Translations under genes and position numbers: made by a program
The notes under the pieces: model-generated
Told to the model about the DNA's origin: nothing
The model's database searches: none
The model's input: the letters and a program-made list of their open reading frames with translations, nothing else
Source of the DNA: Sphaerolaimus hirsutus
Taxonomy: Eukaryota > Nematoda > Chromadorea > Monhysterida > Sphaerolaimidae
Direction of reading: 5' to 3'
NCBI GenBank assembly: GCA_964036195.1
Contig: OZ038451.1
Span: forward strand, 23,949,927 to 24,013,926
Length of the DNA stretch: 64,000 nucleotides
In this document: piece after piece, positions 34,272 to 43,964 of the stretch
Position numbering within the stretch: position 1 is the stretch's first letter
Layout: every line of letters begins with the position of its first letter

Positions 34272-36816
34272 GACATGGTTGAATCTCCACCAGACGGCTG
34301 CCGAGCGGCTCCCATCAACGACGACAACTTGCTGCGCTGGCGGGCAATTGTCGATGGCCCACCGGGAACGCCTTATGAGGGCGGACGTTTTAGATTAGAG
34401 CTCGATTTTCCAAATGATTACCCATTCAGGCCGCCTAGGTTTGATTGAGTTGTCAGTACAGCAGCGTGCTCCAAAATATGCTTCAAACGCTTGAAATTGA
34501 GATCATTTTTGAGGGATTTTCTGTTATTTTAAATATCCCAGGAAAAGAAAATATAATAAAGAAATCAAAAAGAAAATATAATTTTATCTCTCTGGAAAAA
34601 TCATATAATTTTATCTCTCTGGAAAAATCATATTTTTTTATTTTCTGAATTTTCAAATATACATTGCCAGAGATTTTTTTTCAATGCTAGTGATGATTGA
34701 AATAGCCTGTAGGCAGTTTTATAACACTTGATTTGCAAATTTGACTCTTGGCAGTATACCAAGTTTAAATGAGACCAGTTTCAGATTTGCAAATTTTACC
34801 CTTGACAGTATACCTACTACCGTATTTCCTCGAAATACCCCCCCCCTCGAAATACCCCCCCCCCCTCGTTTGACCCCCCCCCTCTCGAGACCACTATGAA
34901 ACAATCACCCCCCCTCGAAATACCCCCCCCCCCCAAATTGAGTGTAAAGAGAACGTACATCACAAATATGGCAGTTTGTGTTCTGCGTAGTGCAGAACAC
35001 ACGTTTAAACAATGTCGGAATCACGTTATAACAGTGTACATACCATCTACATACTAATATTAGTCTACAGAACCTTATAAATGGCGGTTTTTGTTGCATT
35101 TTTCGACGTCTGCGTACGTTTCAGACGACAATTTCGTACTTGGTTTTCAAAAATTTTCTTGTGAAATAATAACCCCCCCCTCGAAATACCCCCCCCTCTC
35201 GGGACCACTATGAAACAATCACCCCCCGGGGGGTATTTCGAGGAAATACGGTAGTTAAAATGAGAAGCGTTTCAGTCTTGACAAAATATTGAGACTTCTC
35301 TGCCAGTCACTGCCCAAGAAAGTGCTGGACTAGTGCCAACAAAAACCTCACCCCACCCAACCCCCCCAGGGTGACATTCGTCACCAAAATCTACCACTGC
35401 AACATCTCGCAACGCGGCGGCTCAGTGTGCATGGACGTGCTAAAGTCGTCGCACTGGACGCCGGCGCTCACGGTGGGCAAGGTGCTGTTGACGGTGGTGG
35501 CGCTGCTGTGCGAGCCGAACGCGGCAGATCCGTTGTCGCCGCACGTGGCGCACCTGTACAAGAATGACAGGGTTGAGCATGATAAGATTGCTAGGACGTG
35601 GACTGGTTGGCTTGCTGTGGCAATGTGGCTTTGCACACCAATTTACAGTTGTTGTTTTTTTGCAAACTGCTAACTCAGCTTTGAATTTATGTAAGTTTAC
35701 CAGAATTAAATAGGTAGATGATAATCCCAGCAAGTCCAAATAAATTCATCACTTTTTAAAATTCAAGCTGTAAACTGGCGTGCAGGCACAATTGTACACT
35801 TTCTATAAGCAAACCTGGAAAAACACTTATTGCAAAATCAGATTTGATGCAGTATCTACATGTGGAACATTTTTGACAAGGCAAATGAGATTTTTATTGA
35901 AAACTTCTTGCATTGTACACCACAATGGATTGCCCAGGGTTCAAATTACCAATATTCAAACTATGACATCACTTAAAAATGTTCAATATATCATTAAAAC
36001 ACCTAAAATTACAACAAACCAGAGTTGTTAGAATTTCTGAACTTTTTAAAAGTATATGTAAATGTATTTTTTACTCACCACGAAGTATAGAATATGTAAA
36101 ATACCTTTTTTACTCATACTCATGCGTAAATGTGAGTAAAAAACCTTTTTCACAGGAAAATGTAAAAGCGAGTACTTTTCCCCTGGGAAATGTAAAAGTT
36201 ACTATTTTTTACATGTGAGAGTGTCAGTTTTACACTGGAAGGCATAATAGGTTTTTAGTTTTTATTTTGTATTTTTTTAGAAAAATGTTGATTTCTTAAA
36301 AATTTTCTTATTTTAGAAACAGAAAATTTTGATTTTAGCAACAAAAACACATTTTCTCTGTATGCATGTACTTTTAAAATGTTCGCGTAAAAGTGAGTAT
36401 ATTATATGTAAATGTATTTACTGCGTACTTGCGCACGCGTATTTTCCGAGTAAATGTACGTACATTTTAACAACTGTGCATCAACCCAACTAAGGGCCTA
36501 CACACGCTAGTTGACATCGACACAAATGTCAACTGGTTCCTATCCCGATTCAAAGCTTGCGTTTGAACGTCGTTCATTGGCTCGTCAGCAAGCTTTGAAT
36601 CGGGATAGGAACCAATTGACATTTGGTGCCGATTTCAACTAGCGTGTGTGGGGCCTAACCCACGCCCCCGCAGCCCAACACGCCTCACCCAACGCGTGCC
36701 TAGAGGACGCAGCGGCAATTGAACGGTGGCGCGACCAGCGCTCCAAAGCCGACGCAGGCAGAAGCGATGCCGCCAAGGCGCTGGAGGTCATTGTGGAGCA
36801 TGTGGTGGCTGGCCAG
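34272..36816 (+). CDS. Ubiquitin-conjugating enzyme E2 (UBC fold), partial, three exons
   Basis: Three exons join in phase: 34272-34438 (after CTCGCAG), 35370-35605 (after CCCCCAG) and 36674-36816 (after CCCGCAG). The first two encode a UBE2-like domain with [20 protein letters not shown], the catalytic-loop IYHCN and active-site GGSVCMDV, then [17 protein letters not shown]2s take ubiquitin from E1 and pass it to substrates or E3s. The usual HPN tripeptide is HCN here. The third exon replaces the short C-terminus with an alanine-rich, charged 48-residue helix-like segment ([15 protein letters not shown]), unlike UBE2D. The start exon and the end lie outside what I can resolve. Introns contain MITEs. 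Family confidence is high; subfamily uncertain. Confidence 0.85.
34820..35251. mobile_element. TA-flanked MITE, CCGTATTTCCTCG family, in the E2 intron
   Basis: CCGTATTTCCTCGAAATACC and GGTATTTCGAGGAAATACGG are inverted and flanked by TA. The C-rich arms and the core (TTGCATTTTTCGACGTCTGC) match 37244-37695. It lies in the first E2 intron. Confidence 0.8.
36020..36478. mobile_element. hAT-like element, TACTTTT/GAGTAAA-word family, decayed
   Basis: The ends CAGAGTTGTTAGAA and TTTTAACAACTGTG are inverted, and the 8-bp flanks CAACAAAC and CATCAACC match at six of eight positions. The body has decayed ACTCA, GTAAATGTGAGTAAA and ACGTAC words. It lies in the second E2 intron. Confidence 0.65.
36494..36655. 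mobile_element. PIF/Harbinger-like MITE upstream of the E2 third exon
   Basis: It begins GGGCCTACACACGCTAGTTG, ends CAACTAGCGTGTGTGGGGCC, and is flanked by TAA on both sides, the classic target site of the superfamily. The core matches 32048-32210. The E2 acceptor is 18 bp downstream. Confidence 0.8.
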
Positions 36817-36893
36817 GTGAACAGTGAACATGGGCGGAATGACATTGTTCCTGGGCAGGTCGGTTTTAAGCTTCTCCGTGAAAACATATACCG

Positions 36894-37140
36894 CATAGTT
36901 GTTACAACGTATTTACTTTTACTCTATAAATACGTATACTCGAGTACAGAGTAAATACGCTTACGTTTCCTCCAAAAAAAGTTTCAGTACTCGCTTTTAC
37001 ATATACATTTTGAAAGCATTTACTCGAGTACAGAAAACGTATTTCAGATCGTCTTTTATATAGATTTTTTAAAGGCATGTAAGGGAAAAAGGGAGAAAAT
37101 ACCGTATTACATCAAAATGGGCTGGGAAAATAATAACCCC
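36894..37140. repeat. Fragments of two element families
   Basis: A left-end fragment of the ACGTTTACTCGAGTA-word hAT-like family (TAGTTGTTACAACGTATTTAC, about 36894-37060) is followed by a degenerate CCGTATTAC and ATAATAACCCCCC fragment of the CCGTATTTCC family. Neither has a matching right end. Confidence 0.5.
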
Positions 37141-37243
37141 CCCCCCCCATTCGGAATGATGTACGTCATGTACGTAATAAATACGTCATGTATGCAATGT
37201 ACATGATGTATATTACTGCTAATTTGCGTTGCAGCTACACATA

Positions 37244-37695
37244 CCGTATTTCCTCGAAATACCCCCCGGGGGGTGATTGTTTCATAGTGGTCCCGAGAGG
37301 GGGGGGGTCAAACGAGGGGGGGGTATTTCGAGGGGGGGGGTTATTGTTTCACAAGAAATTTTTTGAAAACCAAGTACGAAATTGTCGTCTGAAACGTACG
37401 CAGACGTCGAAAAATGCAACAAAAACCGCCATTTATAAGGTTCTGTAGACTAATATTAGTATGTAGGTGGTATGTACACTGTTCTAACGTGACACCGACA
37501 TTGTTTTAACGTGTGTTCTGCAGTACACAGAACACAAACTACAGTTATTGTCATGTACGTTCCCTTTACACTCAATTTGGGGGGGGGGGGTATTTCGAGG
37601 GGGGGGGTGATTGTTTCATAGTGGTCTCGAGAGGGGGGGGTCAAACGAGGGGGGGGGGGGTATTTCGAGGGGGGGGGTATTTCGAGGAAATACGG
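37244..37695. mobile_element. TA-flanked MITE, CCGTATTTCCTCG family
   Basis: CCGTATTTCCTCGAAATACC and GGTATTTCGAGGAAATACGG are inverted and TA-flanked. Sub-terminal G tracts alternate with TATTTCGAG. The core includes GTTCTGCAGTACACAGAACAC. It is non-coding and closely related to 34820-35251. Confidence 0.8.
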
Positions 37696-37799
37696 TAGAC
37701 TAGTTTGTGTAGCTACCCAGGGGTTTTGTAGATTTGGACTCCCGTGGAGGTTCATATAGATAGTAAATCGCTCCTCCAGAGCGATAGATAGCTGAAAAA

Positions 37800-38110
37800 C
37801 ATGTTGTTGTTTTTGGGGGGGGGGGGTGTTCGCGGGGGTTCAATATATAGGTTTTTCCGAGGTATAGAAGGAAGAAAAGGGAAAAAAGCGCTAAAAGTAG
37901 GGGAACAACAGCCAAAAATAGGTATATAAGTACATTAAGTACAAAAAATAACTGAAAATAGGCAATACGGAACATGAATTAGAATTTTGAAGGTGAAAAA
38001 CTATAAAAAGGTACGAAAATTAGCGATTTTGAGCGAAAATTTGGGCAAAGTTGCTTTTAAATCGCTCCAGATGATAGCTGGCCGATTTGGGGGGCGGGGG
38101 GGTTTAGGGG
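37800..38110. repeat. Dispersed repeat with CGGGGGTTCAATATATAGG
   Basis: Sequence including CGCGGGGGTTCAATATATAGG and TTGAAGGTGAAAAACTAT is shared with 31265-31480 and more weakly with 43980-44230. It is non-coding, and no ends can be defined. Confidence 0.5.
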
Positions 38111-38118
38111 ATAGTAGC

Positions 38119-38386
38119 TAGGGTTCAAACGGGATCCCGATCCCGATCCCGGATCCCGTGAAGTTCCGGGATTTACCAGTCCCGATCCCGATCCCGGAAA
38201 AATGCCTATCCTAATCCCGATCCCGATCCCGTGACCCCAATCCCGGCCAATCCCGATCCCGATCCCGAAATCTCAAAAAACCAATCCCGATCCCGATCCC
38301 GAAACCCCAATCCCGATCCCGATCCCGAAATCCCAAAAAGTGAATCCCGATCCCGATCCCGAAAAGTCAATCCCGTTTGAACCCTA
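38119..38386. mobile_element. hAT-like element, GATCCC-word family
   Basis: The ends TAGGGTTCAAACGGGAT and ATCCCGTTTGAACCCTA are perfectly inverted and flanked by ATAGTAGC at 38111-38118 and 38387-38394. Almost the whole 268 bp is made of GATCCCGATCCC words with short spacers. It is the clearest short example of the word elements. Confidence 0.9.
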
Positions 38387-38968
38387 ATAGTAGCCCAAAA
38401 TTTTGCCTCCGGTATAGATAGCTAGATAGCTGGCGGATTTGGGGGGGGGGGTAATCCCCCCCAACACCCACCCTACTAAACCCCTGCAGCTACCTACGTT
38501 ATTATGTCCGAATATATCCGGTTTGGACACATTTATTACCTGTTTTGGGTACACAAATGCCTACTATTTACTACGATCCTTATAAAAATTTCTGACGAAA
38601 TAATAAACCCCCCTCAAATTTTGCTGGCGAAATAATAAACCCCCATGGGGGTATTTATAGGTAAGATGGTATGCTAAAAAAATCAGAAACTAGTTGAAAA
38701 TTGGTATAGAACCAAATATAGTTATAGTCACAAATTGCGTAAAAAAGGCAAAGTTACGAAAATTTGTGATTTCAAGCAAAAATTTTGGCAACATTTCTCA
38801 AACGTACTCACGTTTACGTTTTCTGAAGGGAAAAGTACGTTTACTCATGTTATGCCTGAGTAAAAGTAAAAAAATTATTTTACGTTTTCTGTACTCAGGG
38901 GGTGAGTAAAAAATAAATACTTTACGTTTACATAAAAGTTCGGTAATACCTTCAACAACTCTGTTATA

Positions 38969-39120
38969 CCGTATTTCCTTGAACTAGCCCCTGGGGGTGA
39001 TTGTTTTAGAGTGAGATTTTTTTTTGGGGGGGGGGGTTAAATGGGGGTATTTCGAATTTTTTGAACTCCCAGTACTAATTTGTTGTTTGTGAAAGTAAAA
39101 TTGGCAAAATAGGGCAAAAA
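38969..39120. repeat. Partial CCGTATTTCC-family MITE
   Basis: CCGTATTTCCTTGAACTAGCC after TA, followed by a G tract and GTATTTCGAA, resembles the left half of the family. No right end is found. Confidence 0.5.
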
Positions 39121-39795
39121 TAACAACTTTGAATGAAAATCTCTCAAAAATGTGCCACTTAATACTTATCGATTCTCACCTTACACACTTTTGGGCTATT
39201 TTGATACATTCAAAATGATTCAAATAATCGGGCACCATTAAACAATTTAGAATGAAGTTTTACATCCTTACCAAAGTGATCCTTTTTGCCTTCCGGGTAT
39301 TTCTAGTAGACAGGTTTTGGATAGTTTGAACAATAGCCCAAAACCTGAGCAATATTTCCTGCACTACAGAATCACCAGCAATGAATGTCTGTAATCACCA
39401 GGAAACAGCAGCAACCAAACACTCCAGCAAGAGACTGAATGGGCGAGATCTCAGACGTAAAGTAAACCCAGCCGTAAAGTAAATCTGGCTGTAATGCGTA
39501 GTTGTTAAAACGTATTTATGTTTATTCGATATACTCGAGTGCTTCGTAAATACATTTACGTTTCCTCCCGAAAAAACACCGGTATTCACTTACTCGCGTA
39601 ATTTTTGAAAGTACGCGAGTACAGAATACGTAATTGAGAACATTTTTTGAGTGCATAAAATACAAAAAATCACTCACATGAATATAAACGGCTGAAAAAA
39701 TAGCTTAAAATAACAGCGGATACTATAGAATTCGCGATGGGTAGGGATAGCGATGACTCTCGCTTTCACCTATACTCATTTTTAAGTTTTCCTAG

Positions 39796-42696
39796 AGTTG
39801 GCGAAGCTGGTTGTTGGTTGCTGGTTCATTGGCTGCTCGGGTGCTGGCTGATCCCTTGTGGGGCTCAGCTGTCAACTATTTAAACAACGAAATGGGAAAG
39901 AGGATCACACACGTATCACTAGATGAACTTTTTGTTAATTCAATGCTTTATGCCTAGGATCACTTTTATCACTGGAAGTCACTGCTAACTCCTCGGGGGG
40001 TACAGGAAGTATTTGGCCTCAAATACCTAAACTACGTTAATCACAAATCACCTGTTTTGATCCTAAATTCCTTGACTGGTCTCCTGTTGATCCTCTCCTT
40101 AGTACCTGTACCTAAATTTCCATGGTGGTTTCGGTTTTGGTGGAATTTTGCAAGACAGGATATTACCCAAGTCACTGTCATGCTCAACACTTTTGCATTC
40201 GAAGTCATCGACCTTTTGGCATGCATCTCTTCTCTGCATTGGGCTGAATGCATGGCAGAGCTTATGCAGTGCATAAATAAGCCTGGTGTGTTCCGCATTT
40301 GTGCAGTTGCCACTATTGGACATTTTGGTCCATTCACTTTTGTCCAATTTTTGCACTTGACCTTTGAGCACTTTAGTTGGTTGCTCATTTTTGTGCAGTG
40401 GCATTAGCTGGCCCTGTTTGTCAGGAATTATGACCCTTGCTGACTGGTCATACCTCTTTGATCGGCAGTGCTTGCTCAACTGCCTCTGAATGTCATTAGT
40501 GACAGGCACATTTCTGAACTCTGGCAGCAAGTTACTGCCATCAGCAGCTCTCATGTGAATGCCCAGCTTTGGCATCACATCCCGGCCCAACAGGACATCA
40601 CAGTCAATTTCATTTGAAATCTGACATGTATGCATGGCTGTGCCACCTGCATAGCCAATTCGGATGTCTACGCATCCCTTTGTATCAATTGGCATTTGGT
40701 TCACAGCAAGCAGTTTGTGCTGGGTGGGTTTTAGCATCAAGCCCAACTTTTTGACCACATTTTCAGTCACAATGGTCACATCAGCTCCACTGTCAGGACG
40801 ACAGGTATCAAATCGTGTGCCATTCAAACATGCACTTGGCTGATTGACCTTTGAGCCAGTTTTTGGCTTCAATTGCACTTCCTGTGGCCATGCCACATGC
40901 TGCACTCTATTCACAGCACTTGGAGGTCCACCCTCCTGGTCACAATCAATTTTGTGCACTTTGGACTTTGTCCACTCCTTTTTTACAGGCTGCATATTTG
41001 CATTGTCTCTTTTGGACATCCAGCAGTCCTGTGTGTCATGAGTGACAGATTTGTGCAAATTGCACCACTTGTTCTGGTGCATTTGGCTGTTTTCAGCACT
41101 TGCAGCAGTTTGCTGCACTTTAGGTGGGAAGCAGTTTGCATTCCACCGCCTGGGCCTGTTGAAGCCATTTGCTCCAGGCTTGCCATTGTGCCTTGCCAGC
41201 TTTTCATTTGCAATACGCTTGGCCTGGCTTATCGTGATATCACATTCCTCGGTGGAATGTGTGTGGGTGCCATGCATGGCACAAAATTTCTGTGCATTTG
41301 GTGCATGCACTTTCATTCGCTTTTCAGCAAACTCGAGCCTTTCAGCATTTTCAACCAGCTCCTTGAATGTCATGAGCTCAAATGTTGGCAATGCATACAG
41401 TGCATTTTGCAGTGTCTGATTCTGCAAGCCAGACATGAAATAGTGCTTCAATTGCACTTTGAGAGCTGTTGGTTCTGTGTTTGGCAGTGCTTTGCGCACC
41501 AAGCTCTCAATCAACAAGCCAAAATCCCTGACTTGTTCCTTAGCTGATTGTTTTGTTGTGATCAGCTTATTCATTGCATTTTGTGCTGCAAAATGGTCAC
41601 CATACTGTGACTCCAAAAATGCACAGACCTGTTCAAAGGTCATTCTGTCCTCATGTGACAGGTGCTCAAATTGACGCAGCGCTCTGCCACTCAGGCATTT
41701 GCGCACATGGATAACTGCAAACTCATCTGGCACTTCAGTGAGCTTGATCCGGGCCTTCAAATCGCCCATCCACAATTCAAATTTCAGTGGATCTTCACCA
41801 TCAAAGGTGGAAAACTTGTCATTTAGCAGTGGCGTCCACAGTCGCCGCTGCTCTGATGTGTACCTTGCATCACTGGTCAAATCATGCACAGTGCTTGGCA
41901 CAGTTCCAGTGTGCTTGATGGACAACTTTTCTGTCAATAATTCCATCATTTGATTCTGTTTGTCCATCATTCTGTCCATGGCATTTGTTTGCCTATCTGC
42001 CATGCGCTCTTGCTGTTTGAGCATGTTTTGCATGAATGTGCACATGTGTGTCACCATATTCAGTGATTCTGTGTTGTCACTTGTAGTGGCACTATTTGAT
42101 GTGTCACTGTTCTGTGCAGACATGGCATTGGAGCCATTTCCATTTGAGCCAGTGGCACTGAGGCCTGTGGCATTATTGGCAACCCTTTGCTGGGTGCCAC
42201 TCGCTTTTGAGCGAGTATTGTCAGCAGGGGCAGTGCCCTGATTGTCGGTCATCTCAATGGATGCCAGTGATACACACCATAAAGTGGTCCACAATAGTCG
42301 GCTTGCTCTCATGGAGCTGCCAATTGTACACTTTGTGCACAAAATAGTCGGCCAATTAAGGCTCTCACTTTTAGTCAGCCAGTGATGGCTCAATTACAGC
42401 TGTCTAGCAGACAGACTACTCAGCCAACAGAATGACAGCCCAGTAGGGAGTCAGCTGAGGCTGAAGGTAGTGCAGTCTGAAGGCAGCCCGGTCGCGGCAC
42501 CAGTTGGCGAAGCTGGTTGTTGGTTGCTGGTTCATTGGCTGCTCGGGTGCTGGCTGATCCCTTGTGGGGCTCAGCTGTCAACTATTTAAACAACGAAATG
42601 GGAAAGAGGATCACACACGTATCACTAGATGAACTTTTTGTTAATTCAATGCTTTATGCCTAGGATCACTTTTATCACTGGAAGTCACTGCTAACT
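39796..42696 (-). mobile_element. Non-autonomous Ty3/gypsy-type LTR retrotransposon (Gag-protease only)
   Basis: Two 195-bp LTRs, 39796-39990 and 42502-42696, look identical, and the 4-bp duplication CTAG flanks the element. On the minus strand the LTR begins AGTTAGC and ends CCAACT, like gypsy-group AGTTA/TAACT ends. A primer-binding-like TGGTGCCGCGACCGGG follows the 5' LTR directly. The 2.5-kb interior has one long gene and no room for reverse transcriptase or integrase, so enzymes must come from a partner. Identical LTRs and the intact frame imply recent movement. Confidence 0.9.
40099..42393 (-). CDS. Gag-aspartic protease polyprotein of an LTR retrotransposon
   Basis: The single 764-codon frame has a Gag-like helical region (FSTFDGEDPLKFELWMGDL, FLESQYGDHFAAQNAMNKLI), two CX2HX4HX4C zinc knuckles near residues 368-382 and 442-456 (CAMHGTHTHSTEEC, CNLHKSVTHDTQDC), and a retropepsin with DSGAD near residue 531 and LLGRD downstream. 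Gag packages RNA and the protease matures it. The frame stops shortly after a KPPWKFRYR-like segment where gypsy elements normally continue into reverse transcriptase. The first ATG precedes a hydrophobic leader-like stretch; the ATG at 42252 (MTDNQG) is an equally likely start. Confidence 0.85.
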   Translation of the reverse strand: MSHHWLTKSESLNWPTILCTKCTIGSSMRASRLLWTTLWCVSLASIEMTDNQGTAPADNTRSKASGTQQRVANNATGLSATGSNGNGSNAMSAQNSDTSNSATTSDNTESLNMVTHMCTFMQNMLKQQERMADRQTNAMDRMMDKQNQMMELLTEKLSIKHTGTVPSTVHDLTSDARYTSEQRRLWTPLLNDKFSTFDGEDPLKFELWMGDLKARIKLTEVPDEFAVIHVRKCLSGRALRQFEHLSHEDRMTFEQVCAFLESQYGDHFAAQNAMNKLITTKQSAKEQVRDFGLLIESLVRKALPNTEPTALKVQLKHYFMSGLQNQTLQNALYALPTFELMTFKELVENAERLEFAEKRMKVHAPNAQKFCAMHGTHTHSTEECDITISQAKRIANEKLARHNGKPGANGFNRPRRWNANCFPPKVQQTAASAENSQMHQNKWCNLHKSVTHDTQDCWMSKRDNANMQPVKKEWTKSKVHKIDCDQEGGPPSAVNRVQHVAWPQEVQLKPKTGSKVNQPSACLNGTRFDTCRPDSGADVTIVTENVVKKLGLMLKPTQHKLLAVNQMPIDTKGCVDIRIGYAGGTAMHTCQISNEIDCDVLLGRDVMPKLGIHMRAADGSNLLPEFRNVPVTNDIQRQLSKHCRSKRYDQSARVIIPDKQGQLMPLHKNEQPTKVLKGQVQKLDKSEWTKMSNSGNCTNAEHTRLIYALHKLCHAFSPMQRRDACQKVDDFECKSVEHDSDLGNILSCKIPPKPKPPWKFRYRY

Positions 42697-43444
42697 CTAG
42701 GTACAAAATCAAAAAATTCCTTACTTTTTTTTACGCTTTCCCTGAGTATTTACAGATATTTACGTTTACTCACCTTTTACACAGCGTAAAATTAGAAAAA
42801 TTTTACTTAACTTTTTCTGTACTCAGGTGCGACTAAAAATAAAATACTTTATGTTTACGTTTACTTTGAAAAAAGTTAAGTACTTTTAACAACTCTGACG
42901 TAATGATGCCCGGCTTAAAGTAGAACCCTCTACTTTACGGCCGGGTTTACTTTTCGGCCGGTACATCCCCGACTGAATGATGCATATAATTCAATGTGAT
43001 ACTGGTACAACTCACCTACAAAAATGAAAGGTATCTAACAAACTATTACAAGTGACTGAAATTATCAACACTTACCAATAAATCAAGAACAGCCACAGAA
43101 CCACATTTGCAATATTACCACTTGCATTCAGTTCTGACTAACAGAATGCATTTGATAAACAGGGACAGACTTATTTTGGATGAAAAGTGAATTTGAATAG
43201 CCTGTATAAAATCAAAAATAAATAAGATTGAAGCCTAGAACTGAACTAAAATAGCAAGTAGCTGGGACTAAGAATCCCTAATAATTCATTCTTAATTCAT
43301 TGGGTAAATCAAACAGCAAGGAATCTTCAAAGCCCACAATGTTGCATTCACAGGTAAAGCAAAGTACCCTTTGCACTCAATATAATACCTCACTCAAAAC
43401 TCAACATAAATAACCCACACCTATTATGAGCTGAATCACAATAG

Positions 43445-43711
43445 GTACACATACGCTAGTTGTCATCTTAAATTATGTCAATTCAATAATTCATTCTTTC
43501 TGTCAATTCAATAATTCATTCTTTCACTGCATCTAACAATTCATAATGAATTTCAACTAGATAAAAAACACGGGTACATTCACTCGTTTCTGTTGTGTGA
43601 TGCTTAAAAAAACTAAGTTTGGTCAATTTCAAACTTCCTGAGGCATCAAAATGAATGTCAACTAGTGTGTGAGGGCAGATCGTGTCAAAACGAATGTCAA
43701 CTAGTGTGTGC
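43445..43711. repeat. Decayed Harbinger-like MITE
   Basis: TACACATACGCTAGTTGTCATC at the left and GTCAACTAGTGTGTGCGGGC at the right resemble the ends at 32048 and 36494, but the interior has duplicated right-end units and no clear target duplication. Confidence 0.45.
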
Positions 43712-43734
43712 GGGCCCAATGGTAATCAAACCAA

Positions 43735-43960
43735 ACCAAAACAAATGCAAAAAGCCAACAGACAACGGTCGCACAGACAGCCTCTACAGCAACGCGACCA
43801 CACAGCAGGACGGCAGCCAGGCAGTTGACAGCACTAAAACGCACTGTTGTCACTCAGAAACAAAGCAACGGCACCAAGGCGCGGCACCGAGCGTCGAGCA
43901 CCAGCGCCAGTATGCAGCGCTGGAGCGAGCTGCGATAAAAGGGCCATCAGGAAAATATCC
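43735..43960 (+). CDS. Candidate exon, hydrophilic, unassigned
   Basis: The frame encodes a Q/T/S-rich hydrophilic segment (KPTDNGRTDSLYSNATTQQ, QYAALERAAIKG) of more coding-like composition than its surroundings, possibly a late exon of the upstream E2 gene. I see no clear donor, and repeats begin at about 43965. Confidence 0.25.
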
Positions 43961-43964
43961 ACCA

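Larger units (their letters stand above)
39497..42897. mobile_element. hAT-like element (ACGTTTACTCGAGTA-word family) split by an LTR retrotransposon
   Basis: The left end CGTAGTTGTTAAAACG and right end CTTTTAACAACTCTG are inverted, and the 8-bp flanks CTGTAATG and ACGTAATG match at six of eight positions. Only about 300 bp of word sequence remains on the left and 200 bp on the right of the retrotransposon at 39796-42696. The relative age is clear: hAT-like first, LTR element later. Confidence 0.7.

Noticed and set aside
40873-41547. 224-residue plus-strand open frame
   Set aside because: Antisense shadow of the long Gag-protease frame.
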